Part shown: piece by piece, positions 9,054 to 17,566 of the stretch | Layout: every line of letters starts with the position of its first letter | Numbering within the stretch: the first letter of the stretch is position 1 | NCBI GenBank assembly: GCA_963731665.1 | Contig: CAVSWP010000002.1 | Span: 1 to 64,000 of the forward strand | Direction of reading: 5' to 3' | Source of the DNA: Chersky-840 sp035604715 | Lineage (GTDB): Bacteria > Actinomycetota > Acidimicrobiia > Acidimicrobiales > UBA8190 | DNA: 64,000 nucleotides | Notes under the pieces: model-generated | Seen by the model: only the letters and a program-made list of their open reading frames with translations | Told to the model about the DNA's origin: nothing | The model's database searches: none | Made by a program: the position numbers and the translations under genes

Positions 9054-9933
9054 GACGTTGCTCCTTTTCCTGTTGATTTTCCTGCGCGGACTGTCTCTGG
9101 GCGGCCCGGGCCGCGAGGTCGTGGGGCGCGGCGGCGGTCAGGTCGTCGAGGGCTGACTCGACCAGATGGAGTCCCTCGAGCCCCGGGAGCCGACCGACCA
9201 GGCGGTCGATGCGTTGCACCCCGGCCCGGCCCGCGGCGTCACCGAAGAGATGGTTGACGAGGAACTGCACCTCGGGGTCGGGCATGACCCCGGCACCCAC
9301 CGGGGCCCAGTAGCGGCGCAGCGCGAAGCGGGTGATGCGCCGGGCCGTGGCACTGTCGGCGAGGCGCCGCCGGGCCCCCAGCGCGTAGAAGTCGATGTGC
9401 CGGCCCTCTTGGCGCATGATCCGCCGCAGCAGCTCCGACAGCACGGGGTGGTCGGCCTTGGCGGCCAGGCGTCCGTAGCCGGCCTGGGTGGTCCATTCGT
9501 TGACCGCGCCCCAGGCCATGTGGACGGCCACGATGTGGGGGGTGAGCGCCGACCCCAGCGTGAACGCCAGGGGCCGCAGCGCGTCGCGCCGGGGCAGGTG
9601 GCGGCGGGACTCCGCCAGCCGGCTCCTGCCGGCGGGCTCGTCGTGGGCGCGCAGGACATCGGCGATGGCCTCACCGTGCCAGTGCTCCTCGTAGCACCAG
9701 CACGCCAGGAAGGCGGTGACCTCGGGGTCGCGATGGGCGCGGGTCACGAGCAGGTCGCGGAGATAGCAGGCGGTGTGTCCCTCCACGTCGTGCATGTAGC
9801 GCAGGCACCGCAAGGTGGCGGGGTCCAGGGGGTGGCGGCGGAAGGCCTCGAAGTCGATGTCGTCCACCTGCAGGCGGCCGGACCGCTGGATGAGGGAGTC
9901 GATATCGATGGTCACGGCTCCTCTTCGGCGCAC
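9043..9933 (-). CDS. Ferritin-like (di-iron) superfamily protein
   Basis: An all-helical protein of about 296 residues. Candidate carboxylate and His ligands are spaced as in four-helix di-iron proteins: Glu51 (EGHTACY), Glu83 and His86 (EEHWH), Glu146 (NEWTTQ), and Glu176 and His179 (QEGRHIDFY). The paired ExxH motifs recall acyl-ACP desaturases and related oxygenases, but overall it is not a recognisable desaturase. It may start at the GTG at 9933 or at a GTG 18 bases further in. It overlaps tatA by 11 bases. No Tat signal is visible, so its link to the translocase may be only transcriptional. Function unassigned. Confidence 0.7.
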   Translation of the reverse strand: MRRRGAVTIDIDSLIQRSGRLQVDDIDFEAFRRHPLDPATLRCLRYMHDVEGHTACYLRDLLVTRAHRDPEVTAFLACWCYEEHWHGEAIADVLRAHDEPAGRSRLAESRRHLPRRDALRPLAFTLGSALTPHIVAVHMAWGAVNEWTTQAGYGRLAAKADHPVLSELLRRIMRQEGRHIDFYALGARRRLADSATARRITRFALRRYWAPVGAGVMPDPEVQFLVNHLFGDAAGRAGVQRIDRLVGRLPGLEGLHLVESALDDLTAAAPHDLAARAAQRQSAQENQQEKEQRHAC

Positions 9934-10080
9934 GGGGGGTGCGTGGATGTGTGCGGCCGGGGTCGTGGACCCCGGTGCCGTTCCGAGCCGGCCCGGGGCG
10001 CGGCGTCCGAGCGGCGCTACCCTCGCTGTGTGGCGCGCGGGTCATCCGGGTCGGTGGTCGGCTCCGAAGAACCCTCCGAG

Positions 10081-10662
10081 ATGCTCAAGCTCGAGACGGC
10101 CAGCGACGCCGCCTTGACGGTGGCGATCGCCCGCATGCACGAGCCGGCGCTGGCGGAGGCGTACCGACGTCACGGGGGAGCGGTGCTCGCCCTGGCCGGT
10201 CGCGTCCTGGGGTCGGCGGACCTGGCCGAAGAAGTGACCCAGGAGGTCTTCGTCGACCTGTGGGACTCGCCCGAGCGATTCGACCCGGGCCGGGGGGCAC
10301 TGCGGACGTATCTCATGACCAGGGCCCACGGGCGAGCGGTCGACATCGTCCGCTCGGAGTCGGCCCGCCGCCAACGCGAGGAGCGCACGGTGCGCGAGAC
10401 GGTGGTCTCGGGCTACGACATCGAGCACCAGGCCTGGGACCTGGCCATCGCCGATCAGGTGAAGGCGGCGGTGACCAGCCTGCCGGCCGAGGAGCGCACC
10501 GCCATTGAGATGGCCTATTTCGACGGCCATACCTACCGCGAGGTGGCCTCGCTGCTGGGCCAGCCCGAGGGGACGGTGAAGAGCCGGATCCGCAGCGGCC
10601 TGCGCCGGCTGCGCACCGCGCTGGCGCAACACGGCGTGGAGACGGCATGGACCGAGCCATGA
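10081..10662 (+). CDS. ECF-type RNA polymerase sigma factor
   Basis: A 193-residue sigma-70 family protein. Region 2 includes AEEVTQEVFVDLWDSPERF, with the DPGRGALRTYL that follows in SigK/SigL-like (ECF19) factors. Region 4 holds LPAEERTAIEMAYFDGHTYREVA and LGQPEGTVKSRIRSGLRRLR. The ATG at 10081 was chosen because upstream in-frame GTG codons lack a ribosome site. The stop overlaps the anti-sigma start as ATGA, so the pair is co-translated. Release by its anti-sigma partner, probably in response to redox or envelope cues, is expected from the family. Confidence 0.9.
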   Translation: MLKLETASDAALTVAIARMHEPALAEAYRRHGGAVLALAGRVLGSADLAEEVTQEVFVDLWDSPERFDPGRGALRTYLMTRAHGRAVDIVRSESARRQREERTVRETVVSGYDIEHQAWDLAIADQVKAAVTSLPAEERTAIEMAYFDGHTYREVASLLGQPEGTVKSRIRSGLRRLRTALAQHGVETAWTEP

Positions 10663-11435
10663 ACCACGACGACATCGCCCAACTGTTGGGGGCGTTCGCC
10701 CTCGATGCCGTGGACCCGGACGAGGCCGACGCCATCCGTGCTCATTTGGCCGAGTGCCCCCGGTGCGCCTCCGAGGTGGCCGAGCACTGGGAGGTGACCG
10801 GGCTCATCGCCAACGTCGGGGTGGATGCACCTCCCGAGCTCTGGGACCGCATCGCCGCCCGGATCGACACCGAGTCCGGCGACCGGCGCCCCGCACCCCG
10901 GCACCTGGCGTCGTTGTCGGGCACCGCGGCCCGCCCGGCCGCCACGGCCCGACGACGCCTGGTGTGGCCGGCGGTGGGTGCCGTCGCCGCCGCCGTGGCG
11001 GTGGTCGCCGTCCTGCTGGCGGTCCAGGTGGGGCGCCTCGACCAGCGGGTGGGGCAGTTGGCCAAGGCGAGCCAGCAGTCCGGGCTGGCCCAGGCGGTCC
11101 AGGCCGCCCTCATCGACCCGAACGCCCAGAAGGTGACCCTCGACGCCACGAGCTCGGGCCCGAGCGGGCAGGCCGCCGTGCTCGTGATCCTCCCCGACGG
11201 CACGGCCTTCATGGTCAATACCGGTCTGCCCCGCCTGGCGGCCGACCGCACCTATCAGTTGTGGGGGGTCGTCGGCGGGCGGACGGTGTCGTTAGGCCTG
11301 CTCGGCAGCGAGCCCCGCGACGTGGCCTTCACCGTCAACCCGTCCGCACCCGTCAAGGGCTTCGCCGTCACCGACGAGGTAGCCGGCGGGGTCGTCAGCT
11401 CGACGCACAGCCCGGTGGCCACGAGCACAGCCTGA
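10659..11435 (+). CDS. Anti-sigma factor, RskA type
   Basis: About 258 residues. The N-terminal zinc-binding anti-sigma domain has HLAECPRC, supplying His29, Cys33 and Cys36 when counted from the MNHDD start. One membrane helix (PAVGAVAAAVAVVAVLLAVQV) lies at about 101-125. The extracytoplasmic domain is of the RskA family, with TYQLWGVVGGRTVSLG and VKGFAVTDEVAGG. The opening LLGAFALDAVDPDEA is typical of RskA. An ATG 12 bases upstream is also possible. It holds the preceding sigma factor at the membrane until regulated proteolysis releases it. Confidence 0.9.
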   Translation: MNHDDIAQLLGAFALDAVDPDEADAIRAHLAECPRCASEVAEHWEVTGLIANVGVDAPPELWDRIAARIDTESGDRRPAPRHLASLSGTAARPAATARRRLVWPAVGAVAAAVAVVAVLLAVQVGRLDQRVGQLAKASQQSGLAQAVQAALIDPNAQKVTLDATSSGPSGQAAVLVILPDGTAFMVNTGLPRLAADRTYQLWGVVGGRTVSLGLLGSEPRDVAFTVNPSAPVKGFAVTDEVAGGVVSSTHSPVATSTA

Positions 11436-11579
11436 CACCGGGGCCTGCGCATCACCCCAGGGCACCACTCGATCCGGGACGATCGACGCGGGGACCGATG
11501 AGAAGCGGGGACCGATGAGTTACCGGCAGCCCGTGCGTCTTGTGGGGAGAGCCGTCCATGTGAGGAAAGAGAGCGCGCC

Positions 11580-12320
11580 ATGAGCCTTCCCGCAGTCGTG
11601 TCACGAGACCAGTGGCTAGCGGCCCGCACGGACCTGCTCGCCGAGGAGAAGGCGATGACCCGGGCCCGAGACGCCTTGAACACCAAGCGGCGCGAGCTGC
11701 CCATGGTCAGGATCGACAAGGACTACGCCTTCGACAGTCCCGGCGGGAGCGTCGGCCTGGGCGACCTGTTCGACGGCCGGCGCCAGCTCATCGTGCAGCA
11801 CTTCATGTTCGACCCGGTTTGGGACGAGGGCTGCCCGAGCTGTAGCGGGGCGGCCGACGAGGTCTCCCCGGGGCTGCTCGCCCACCTGCGCGCCCGGGAC
11901 ACCAACTTCGTGGCGGTGTCGCGGGCCCCTCTCGACAAGATCGAGCGGTACAAGTCGAGCAGGGGCTGGACCTTCCCGTGGTACTCGTCGTTCGCCACGG
12001 ACTTCAACTACGACTTCAACGTGACCATCGACGCCACCGTGGCCCCCGTCATGTGGAATTACCGCACCCTGAAGGAGCTCGAGCCGCTCGGCATGGGCTG
12101 GCTCGGGGAGGGGTCGTCCGAGCAGCCCGGCTACAGCACGTTCCTGCGCGACGGTGATGCCATCTTCCACACCTATTCGGTGTACGCGCGGGGAACCGAG
12201 ATGCTCGGGGGTGCCTACGCCTTCCTCGACCTGACCGCCCTGGGGCGCCAGGAGGAGTGGGAAGAGCCCAAGGGCCGCGTCGACAAGGCGCGCCCCGCTG
12301 TCCCCGACTTCTCGACCTGA
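11580..12320 (+). CDS. DUF899 family thioredoxin-like protein
   Basis: A 246-residue protein. The features of DUF899 are all present: VVSRDQWLAARTDLLAEEK at the N-terminus, LFDGRRQLIVQHFMF, a CPSC pair at Cys85 and Cys88, and the Trp/Phe-rich SSRGWTFPWYSSFATDFNYDF. The family has a thioredoxin fold; the CxxC suggests a redox role, but the substrate is unknown. AGGAAAGAG sits upstream of the ATG. It is convergent with the ABM-domain gene, with three bases between stops. Confidence 0.88.
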   Translation: MSLPAVVSRDQWLAARTDLLAEEKAMTRARDALNTKRRELPMVRIDKDYAFDSPGGSVGLGDLFDGRRQLIVQHFMFDPVWDEGCPSCSGAADEVSPGLLAHLRARDTNFVAVSRAPLDKIERYKSSRGWTFPWYSSFATDFNYDFNVTIDATVAPVMWNYRTLKELEPLGMGWLGEGSSEQPGYSTFLRDGDAIFHTYSVYARGTEMLGGAYAFLDLTALGRQEEWEEPKGRVDKARPAVPDFST

Positions 12321-12323
12321 GGG

Positions 12324-12665
12324 CTATCGACGCGGGAAGTGGCTCTCACCCACCACCTGGCCCACCACGATGTCGTAGGAGGTGTAGAAGCGGTCCCGGC
12401 CTCGTTGTTGCGCCTGGCGGTGCTCGGGGTGGTCTCGCCAGGCGCGCTGGGCCGCCGGTGAGCTGAAAGTGATGATCGAGACCCGCTCGCCGTCGTCGGC
12501 CTCGAAGGTCTTGAAGTCGACGAATCCTGGCATGGCCCGGGCCAGCTCCAGCATGCGCTGAGCGGTCTCGTGGTACTCGGAGACGGCGTCGGGATCTTCG
12601 ACGTTGAGCCGGTTCCGGAAGACGGTGATGACCGCCGGGCCGTCAGCCTCCGGGCCGGGTGTCAC
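12324..12665 (-). CDS. Antibiotic biosynthesis monooxygenase (ABM) domain protein
   Basis: A 113-residue single-domain protein with the dimeric alpha-beta barrel ABM fold. ITVFRNRLN begins the first strand, MPGFVDFKTFEADDGERV follows the first helix, and FSSPAAQRAWRDHPEHRQAQQRG matches the second helix of heme-degrading and quinol-monooxygenase relatives. No Asn/Trp heme-degradation signature is clear, so the substrate is open. It lies 15 bases downstream of the APC permease on the same strand and may be co-transcribed with it. Confidence 0.8.
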   Translation of the reverse strand: MTPGPEADGPAVITVFRNRLNVEDPDAVSEYHETAQRMLELARAMPGFVDFKTFEADDGERVSIITFSSPAAQRAWRDHPEHRQAQQRGRDRFYTSYDIVVGQVVGESHFPRR

Positions 12666-12680
12666 GGCAGCATGTGGACA

Positions 12681-14240
12681 TCAGAAGGTGGCTTCGAGCT
12701 GCTCGGCCGTGCTCAGGCGCCCCTCGATGGCCTCCAGGGTGGCCTCGTCGCCTTGGGCGCGCGGTCCGGTGAACCATTTCCGGGCGCTCACGAGCCAGAA
12801 GATCCCGGCGTAGGCGAATACGACTCCCACGGCGACGATGGTGTAGTTGAAGTTGTGCCATGTGATCGGGCTGGCGGTGGGGAGCACGAACAGCACGGTG
12901 ATGATCCCCACCCACGCCACGCCGACCCAGCCGACGAGGGGGCTCCACTTCCCCAGGCTCCACGGGCCCGGGGAGAAGGTGTCGCCGGCCAGGCGACGGA
13001 GCAGGGTGGGGATGACGTAGGCGATGTACAGGCCGATGACGGCGATCGAGATCACCGCCCCGTAGGCGACCGCGCTCCACAGCGACGGGATGGCCAGGAT
13101 GAAGGCGAACACGACGGCGAAGTAGATCGCCCGGCTCGGGGTCCGGGTGCGGGGGTTGATGTGGTGCCAGAACTTCGATCCGGGGATGGCGCCGTCCCGG
13201 GAGAAGGCGTAGATCATGCGGGAGTTGGCCGTCACCGACGCCATGCCGCAGTAGGCCTGGGCCACCATGGCCACCAGGAGGAGCCACTCACCGCCGTGGC
13301 GGCCGATGGCGTCGATCCAGATCTGCACCGGCGGGACGCCCGTCTTCGAGGCCAGTGCCGAGTTGTAGTTGTTGGTGATGGCGTAGGTGATCCCCACCAG
13401 GAGGACGAACCCGGCGATCAGCGACACCCAGATCGAGCGGACGATCCCCTTGGGCCCGGCGATGGCCGCGTTGTGGGTCTCCTCGGTCATGTGGGCCGAG
13501 GCGTCGTACCCGGTGAAGGTGTACTGGGCCAGGAGCAGTCCGATCATGAAGACGTAGAAGCTGTTGTGGTACCCGGTCTCGTTGACGAGCTTGGTGAAGA
13601 CGAACGACGCCGAGGCGTGATGGGCGGGAACGATCGCCAGGACCATGACGATCAACAGCACCCCGAGGATGTGCCACCACACGCTGACGTCGGAGAGAAA
13701 GGCCACCACTCGCACACCGGAGATGTTCAGCGCGGCGTGCACGATGAGGATGCCGGCGTAGATGATCAAGGTATGTCCCGGCGTGGCCGCCCAGCCCGTG
13801 GTCAGGTTGAGGAAGGCGTTGAAGAAGAGGGAGAACCCGTAGTCGATGCCGGCGGTCACGGCCACCTGGCCCAGGAGGTTGAACCAACCGGTGAACCAGC
13901 TCCAGGCCGCCCCGTTGCGCTTGGCCAGCTTGGCCGACCAGTAATAGAGCCCACCGGCGGTCGGATAGGCGGAGCACACCTCGGCCATGCCGAGGCCGAC
14001 GATCAGCGTCATGATGCCGACGAAGATCCACCCCCACGTCATGTCGACGGGGCCGCCGTTGGTCATGGCGATGCCGTACGCCGTGAGGCAGCCCGAGAGG
14101 ATCGAGATGATGGTGAACGACACCGCGAAGTTCGAGAAGCCGCTCATGCGGCGCCGCAGTTCCTGGGCGTAGCCGAGCTCGTGGAGTTTCTTGGTGTCCG
14201 CGTCCAGCTGGCTGGCGGCGGCTTCGGCACCGATCGTCAT
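12681..14240 (-). CDS. APC-superfamily amino acid permease
   Basis: About 519 residues with 12 hydrophobic helices. The N-terminus has RRRMSGFSNFAVSFTIISI, followed by the consensus AEVCSAYPTAGGLYYWSAKLA of the amino acid/choline (ACT) subgroup, and further on TGYDASAHMTEETHNAAIAGP. Relatives import amino acids, GABA, choline or guanidine-type amines; the substrate is not decidable here. I chose the ATG at 14240, 6 bases after a GGGGG ribosome site. A TTG two codons earlier is possible. Its leader contains a good promoter and alternative hairpins, described separately. Confidence 0.9.
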   Translation of the reverse strand: MTIGAEAAASQLDADTKKLHELGYAQELRRRMSGFSNFAVSFTIISILSGCLTAYGIAMTNGGPVDMTWGWIFVGIMTLIVGLGMAEVCSAYPTAGGLYYWSAKLAKRNGAAWSWFTGWFNLLGQVAVTAGIDYGFSLFFNAFLNLTTGWAATPGHTLIIYAGILIVHAALNISGVRVVAFLSDVSVWWHILGVLLIVMVLAIVPAHHASASFVFTKLVNETGYHNSFYVFMIGLLLAQYTFTGYDASAHMTEETHNAAIAGPKGIVRSIWVSLIAGFVLLVGITYAITNNYNSALASKTGVPPVQIWIDAIGRHGGEWLLLVAMVAQAYCGMASVTANSRMIYAFSRDGAIPGSKFWHHINPRTRTPSRAIYFAVVFAFILAIPSLWSAVAYGAVISIAVIGLYIAYVIPTLLRRLAGDTFSPGPWSLGKWSPLVGWVGVAWVGIITVLFVLPTASPITWHNFNYTIVAVGVVFAYAGIFWLVSARKWFTGPRAQGDEATLEAIEGRLSTAEQLEATF

Positions 14241-14246
14241 GTCCAA

Positions 14247-14390
14247 CCCCCATCGCTAGAGCCGATGGGTGAGCCACCTCGAGCACCCAACCTCCGGCCG
14301 GCACTTCGGGCATCCGACCCCCGCCTGATGCACGGGGCGCAATCGGGCCGGGAGGTCCGGTCAGGTGGCGCCAGACAAGGGATCGGTAGC
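14247..14390 (-). promoter_or_regulatory. Structured 5' leader of the APC permease with alternative hairpins
   Basis: About 145 bases separate the predicted transcription start from the permease gene. In the mRNA, CCCATCG (14269-14263) can pair perfectly with CGATGGG (14255-14249), whose last Gs belong to the ribosome site. Alternatively TGGGTG (14289-14284) can pair with CACCCA (14271-14266). The two stems share bases and exclude each other. A further GC stem joins the CCTCCCGGCC and GGCCGGAGG segments upstream. This is the geometry of translational control, but I recognise no known riboswitch class. Confidence 0.4.
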
Positions 14391-14397
14391 TGGCGTC

Positions 14398-14426
14398 ACT
14401 AGAACAGTTCGGCGTCTCGGTGTCAA
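14398..14426 (-). promoter_or_regulatory. Sigma70-like promoter for the APC permease
   Basis: On the minus strand, TTGACA (14426-14421) is followed after exactly 17 bases by TCTAGT (14403-14398). The -35 box is a perfect match and the -10 matches at four of six positions. This is unusually consensus-like for a genome this GC-rich. The predicted start is near 14391. Confidence 0.6.
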
Positions 14427-14467
14427 GGATCTCCAGGTCGTGCTGGCTGTTACAAACACGAACGCCG

Positions 14468-14929
14468 TTACAGCACGAGCGGCCGGATGGGGCTGAACAG
14501 CAGCGCCGGGTCCGACGTCCAGTCGACCCCGGGCACGTCCACGTAGAGCTCGATCTCGTTGCCGTCGGGGTCGAGGACGTACAGGCTGTGGGTGACGGTG
14601 TGGTCACTGGCCCCGACCACCGTGGTTCCGGCCGCTTCGACGGCGCGCAACGCCTCGCGCAGCTCGTCGTCGCTGTCGCCCACCTTGAGGCCGAAGTGGT
14701 AGAGGCCGATGTGCCGGCCGGCGGGCAACGACTGGGCGTCCTCGCCGACCTCGATGAGCAGGAGCTCGTGATGGGTGCGGTTGGAGGGTGCCGAGAACGC
14801 CGCGGCGGGGAACCCGAGCTCGGCGGTAGGCGCCAGCTGCCTCCACCCCAGGACGTCGCGGTAGAAGGCGGCCGAGCGTTTGACGTCCCGCACGTACAGC
14901 ACCAGGTGCCCGAGCTCTTTTACTTGCAT
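14468..14929 (-). CDS. VOC family (glyoxalase/dioxygenase-like) protein
   Basis: A 153-residue vicinal-oxygen-chelate fold protein made of two beta-alpha-beta-beta-beta repeats. LGHLVLYVRDVKRSAAFYRDVLGW supplies the first metal His, GLYHFGLKV a second His, and DPDGNEIELYVD the Glu of the second repeat. The start has GGGAGG four to six bases upstream. Family members include glyoxalases and ring-cleaving dioxygenases; the substrate cannot be inferred. It is divergent from the DUF480 gene. Confidence 0.85.
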   Translation of the reverse strand: MQVKELGHLVLYVRDVKRSAAFYRDVLGWRQLAPTAELGFPAAAFSAPSNRTHHELLLIEVGEDAQSLPAGRHIGLYHFGLKVGDSDDELREALRAVEAAGTTVVGASDHTVTHSLYVLDPDGNEIELYVDVPGVDWTSDPALLFSPIRPLVL

Positions 14930-15016
14930 GGCGCCTCCCAGCCCACCGACGGTCACCGTGCGCAACCTGCGGCCGGCCCCCACTATTCCGCACCCCGACC
15001 CATATGCTCGGCCACC

Positions 15017-15676
15017 ATGGACCTCTCCGCCGCCGAGCTTCGGGTGCTCGGGTGCCTGGTGGAGAAGCAGCTCACCACGCCGCAGCAGTACCCGCTCACG
15101 CTCAACGCCCTGACCCTGGCGTGCAGCCAGTCCACCAACCGCCATCCCGTGGTCGCCTACGACGAGGCCGGCATCGAGGAGGCCGTCACGAGCGTCAAGA
15201 CCAAGGGGCTGGCGCGCTTCGTGCACCCTTCCCACGGGCGCTCGGCGCTGCGCTACGGCCACGCCCTGGACGAGGCCCTGGGGCTCGACACCCGCCCGGT
15301 GGCGCTGCTGGCGCTGCTCATGCTGCGCGGACCGCAGACCGTGGGGGAGCTGCGCACCCGGTCCGAGCGCATGGTCCGGTTCTCGGGGCTGGACGAGGTC
15401 CAGGCCGAGCTCGACGCCCTGGCCGACCGGTCCGAGCCCTTGGTGGTGCGCCTGGGCCGGGGGCCGGGGCAGAAAGAAGACCGCTACGCCCAGCTCCTCG
15501 GGGCGTCGGCGCTCGACACGCCCCCACGCCGGGACACGGCGTCCCCGGGCCCTCGCCCGGCGCCGGCCGACCACGACGACGTGGCGGCGTTGCGTGCCGA
15601 GGTGGCGGCCCTGCGATCGGAAGTGGAGGCGCTGCGCCGCGGCCTCGACCATCTGCGCCACGAGCTCGGGGCGTGA
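15017..15676 (+). CDS. DUF480 (YceH) family protein
   Basis: A 219-residue protein. The N-terminal LRVLGCLVEKQLTTPQQYPLTLNAL and GCSQ-like ACSQSTNRHPVVAYDE are diagnostic of YceH. The two winged-helix units extend to about residue 160, with LRGPQTVGELRTRSERM in the second. The end is a coiled coil (ALRAEVAALRSEVEALRRGL). The role of the family is not established; the winged helices suggest nucleic acid or protein binding. Confidence 0.9.
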   Translation: MDLSAAELRVLGCLVEKQLTTPQQYPLTLNALTLACSQSTNRHPVVAYDEAGIEEAVTSVKTKGLARFVHPSHGRSALRYGHALDEALGLDTRPVALLALLMLRGPQTVGELRTRSERMVRFSGLDEVQAELDALADRSEPLVVRLGRGPGQKEDRYAQLLGASALDTPPRRDTASPGPRPAPADHDDVAALRAEVAALRSEVEALRRGLDHLRHELGA

Positions 15677-15791
15677 CCGGGGTGATGCAGCGCCCGGGGT
15701 CGCTCCGGCATGATGGGCCGACCGGGAGCCCTACCCAACCCGGCTGGTCGTCCCGCCCGGAGGGCCGGCCTGAGAGACGGATCGAGGTGCC

Positions 15792-16244
15792 ATGCATGCC
15801 GTAGCGGCGACGCCGCCGATGATCGTGGTGGGAGTGGACGGTTCCGAGGCTTCGAAGCGGGCCCTGCGATGGGCTGCGGATCAGGCCAAGCTGATCGGGG
15901 CCGAGCTCAAGGTGGTGACGACGTGGGAGTACCCGCCCACCCTCGGCTGGGCTCCGCCCTACCCCTCGGACTTCGACCCCGACGCCGATGCCCGCAAGGC
16001 CCTGAGCGCCACCGTGGCCGAGGTCCTCGGAGCCGACCCCGGGCTCGTCGTGCACCTCACCGTGGTCGAAGGCCACCCCGCCTACGTCCTGACCGAGACC
16101 GCGGCCGACGCCCAGCTCCTCGTGGTCGGCAGCCGGGGCCACGGGGCCTTCGCCGGGATGCTGCTGGGGTCGGTGAGCGAGTACTGCGCCGCCCACGCGC
16201 CGTGCCCGGTGGTGGTGGTGCGGCACTCCGACGACTCGCCCTGA
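15792..16244 (+). CDS. Universal stress protein (UspA family)
   Basis: A 150-residue single Usp domain. The first strand and loop are IVVGVDGSEASKRALRWA, and the ATP-binding G-x2-G-x9-G-S pattern appears as VGSRGHGAFAGMLLGSVSEY, so it probably binds ATP. It lies 6 bases upstream of the PPK2 gene on the same strand and is likely co-transcribed. The pairing fits a starvation or stress module (inference). Confidence 0.92.
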   Translation: MHAVAATPPMIVVGVDGSEASKRALRWAADQAKLIGAELKVVTTWEYPPTLGWAPPYPSDFDPDADARKALSATVAEVLGADPGLVVHLTVVEGHPAYVLTETAADAQLLVVGSRGHGAFAGMLLGSVSEYCAAHAPCPVVVVRHSDDSP

Positions 16245-16250
16245 CGCCCC

Positions 16251-17063
16251 GTGCGCGACGTCGGGCGATGGCGCGTGCGTCCCGGCGAGAAGGTGGAGCT
16301 CGCCCGGCGCGAGGCGGCGTCGACGACAGGGGCCCCGGGAGGTCGCGCCCAGACCGAGGAGGCGACCCTTCCCCTGCACGACGAGCTCGGCGCCCTCCAG
16401 GACCGCCTGTGGGCCGAGTCCCGGCGATCCTTGCTGGTGGTGTTGCAGGGGCTCGATGCCTCGGGCAAGGACGGCACCATCAGGCACGTCTTTCGGGGGG
16501 TCAACCCCCAGGGGACCACGGTGGCGTCGTTCAAGGCGCCCACCGCCGAGGAACAGGGCCACGACTTTCTGTGGCGCGTGCATCGGCGCGTGCCGGCGGC
16601 GGGAGAGATCGGCGTGTTCAACCGGTCGCACTACGAGGACGTGCTCGTGGTGCGGGTGCACCGCCTCGTGCCCGAGACGGTGTGGCAGGCCCGCTACGAC
16701 CTCATCAACGCCTTCGAGCGGACCCTGGCCCAGGGGGGGACGACGGTCGTCAAGTTCTTCTTGCAGATCTCCTTCGACGAGCAGGACCGGCGCCTGCGGA
16801 GCCGGCTCGAGGAGCCCGACAAACGCTGGAAGGCCCAAGCCGCCGACTTCGCCGAGCGCCGCCACTGGGACGAGTACCAGCGGGCGTACACCGACGTGCT
16901 GGAGAGGACGTCCACCGACGCGGCTCCCTGGTTCGTGATCCCCGCCGACCACAAGTGGTACCGGAACTGGGCGGTGAGCCAGGTGCTGCTGCACACGCTC
17001 GAGAAGATGGACCCCCGCTACCCCGACCCCGCGCCCCTCGATCTCCCCGACGACGTTCTCTGA
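16251..17063 (+). CDS. Polyphosphate kinase 2 family protein
   Basis: A 270-residue PPK2-type enzyme that transfers phosphate between polyphosphate and a nucleotide. The Walker A is GLDASGKDG at 67-75, the Walker B region GVFNRSHYEDV at 121-131, and the lid includes EQDRRLRSRLEEPDKRWK. The end VIPADHKWYRNWAVSQVLL is typical of the family. Single-domain PPK2 enzymes phosphorylate AMP or ADP (classes II and I); I cannot assign the class. It begins at a GTG. Confidence 0.92.
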   Translation: MRDVGRWRVRPGEKVELARREAASTTGAPGGRAQTEEATLPLHDELGALQDRLWAESRRSLLVVLQGLDASGKDGTIRHVFRGVNPQGTTVASFKAPTAEEQGHDFLWRVHRRVPAAGEIGVFNRSHYEDVLVVRVHRLVPETVWQARYDLINAFERTLAQGGTTVVKFFLQISFDEQDRRLRSRLEEPDKRWKAQAADFAERRHWDEYQRAYTDVLERTSTDAAPWFVIPADHKWYRNWAVSQVLLHTLEKMDPRYPDPAPLDLPDDVL

Positions 17064-17076
17064 GCGCGCCCGCCGT

Positions 17077-17090
17077 TGGCCCCGGGGCCA
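17077..17090. terminator. Perfect 14-base palindrome between convergent genes
   Basis: TGGCCCCGGGGCCA reads identically on both strands and sits between the stops of the convergent PPK2 and SRPBCC genes. It could form a short GC hairpin on either transcript and act as a bidirectional terminator, but no U-tract follows, so the assignment is weak. Confidence 0.3.
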
Positions 17091-17112
17091 TTGGGAGTTC
17101 GTCGGCGGAGCT

Positions 17113-17565
17113 TCAGGGGGCGTCGGGGGCCACGGTGTCGGCGTAGCGCGTCACCCGCCGGGCGAACCCCCGCACCATGCGCGCCAGGGCGAAGGCGAGG
17201 ACCGCACCGGTGCCGGGGACGAGGGCCTCGACGCTGCAACGCCACGTCACCGCGGTGCCGGTGTCGTCGGCGTCGAGGTAGACGTCGGCCCGGTAGTGGC
17301 GCACGGGCAGTCCGCGCACGGCCACGTAGCCCAGGTGATGGGGAGGGTCCCACGCCACCACCTCTTCATGGCTGCCGCCGGGGCCGAAGGCGAAGTGCCG
17401 CAGCGCCCCCACGCCGTCGGGCGGGGGCACGCCCTCGCGTACCAAGGAGGTGCGCGTCATCCACGCCCACTGCTTCCAGCGCGTGGCGTCGCCGATCAGC
17501 GGCCAGATCGTCTCCACTGGTGCGCCCGAGTGGGCGGAGGCCTCGAAGTGGTATCGCCGGGCCAC
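17113..17565 (-). CDS. SRPBCC (START/Bet v1-like) family protein, first copy
   Basis: A 150-residue protein with the polyketide-cyclase/START fold. It opens HFEASAHSGAPVETIWPLIGDATRWKQW in the expected first strand and helices, has the mid-strand ALRHFAFGPGGSHEEVVAWDPP, and ends in a long C-terminal helix (LAFALARMVRGFARRVTRYAD). Such proteins bind hydrophobic ligands or act as cyclases. It is separated by one base from a second SRPBCC gene upstream, forming a tandem pair of diverged copies. Confidence 0.8.
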   Translation of the reverse strand: MARRYHFEASAHSGAPVETIWPLIGDATRWKQWAWMTRTSLVREGVPPPDGVGALRHFAFGPGGSHEEVVAWDPPHHLGYVAVRGLPVRHYRADVYLDADDTGTAVTWRCSVEALVPGTGAVLAFALARMVRGFARRVTRYADTVAPDAP

Positions 17566-17566
17566 G

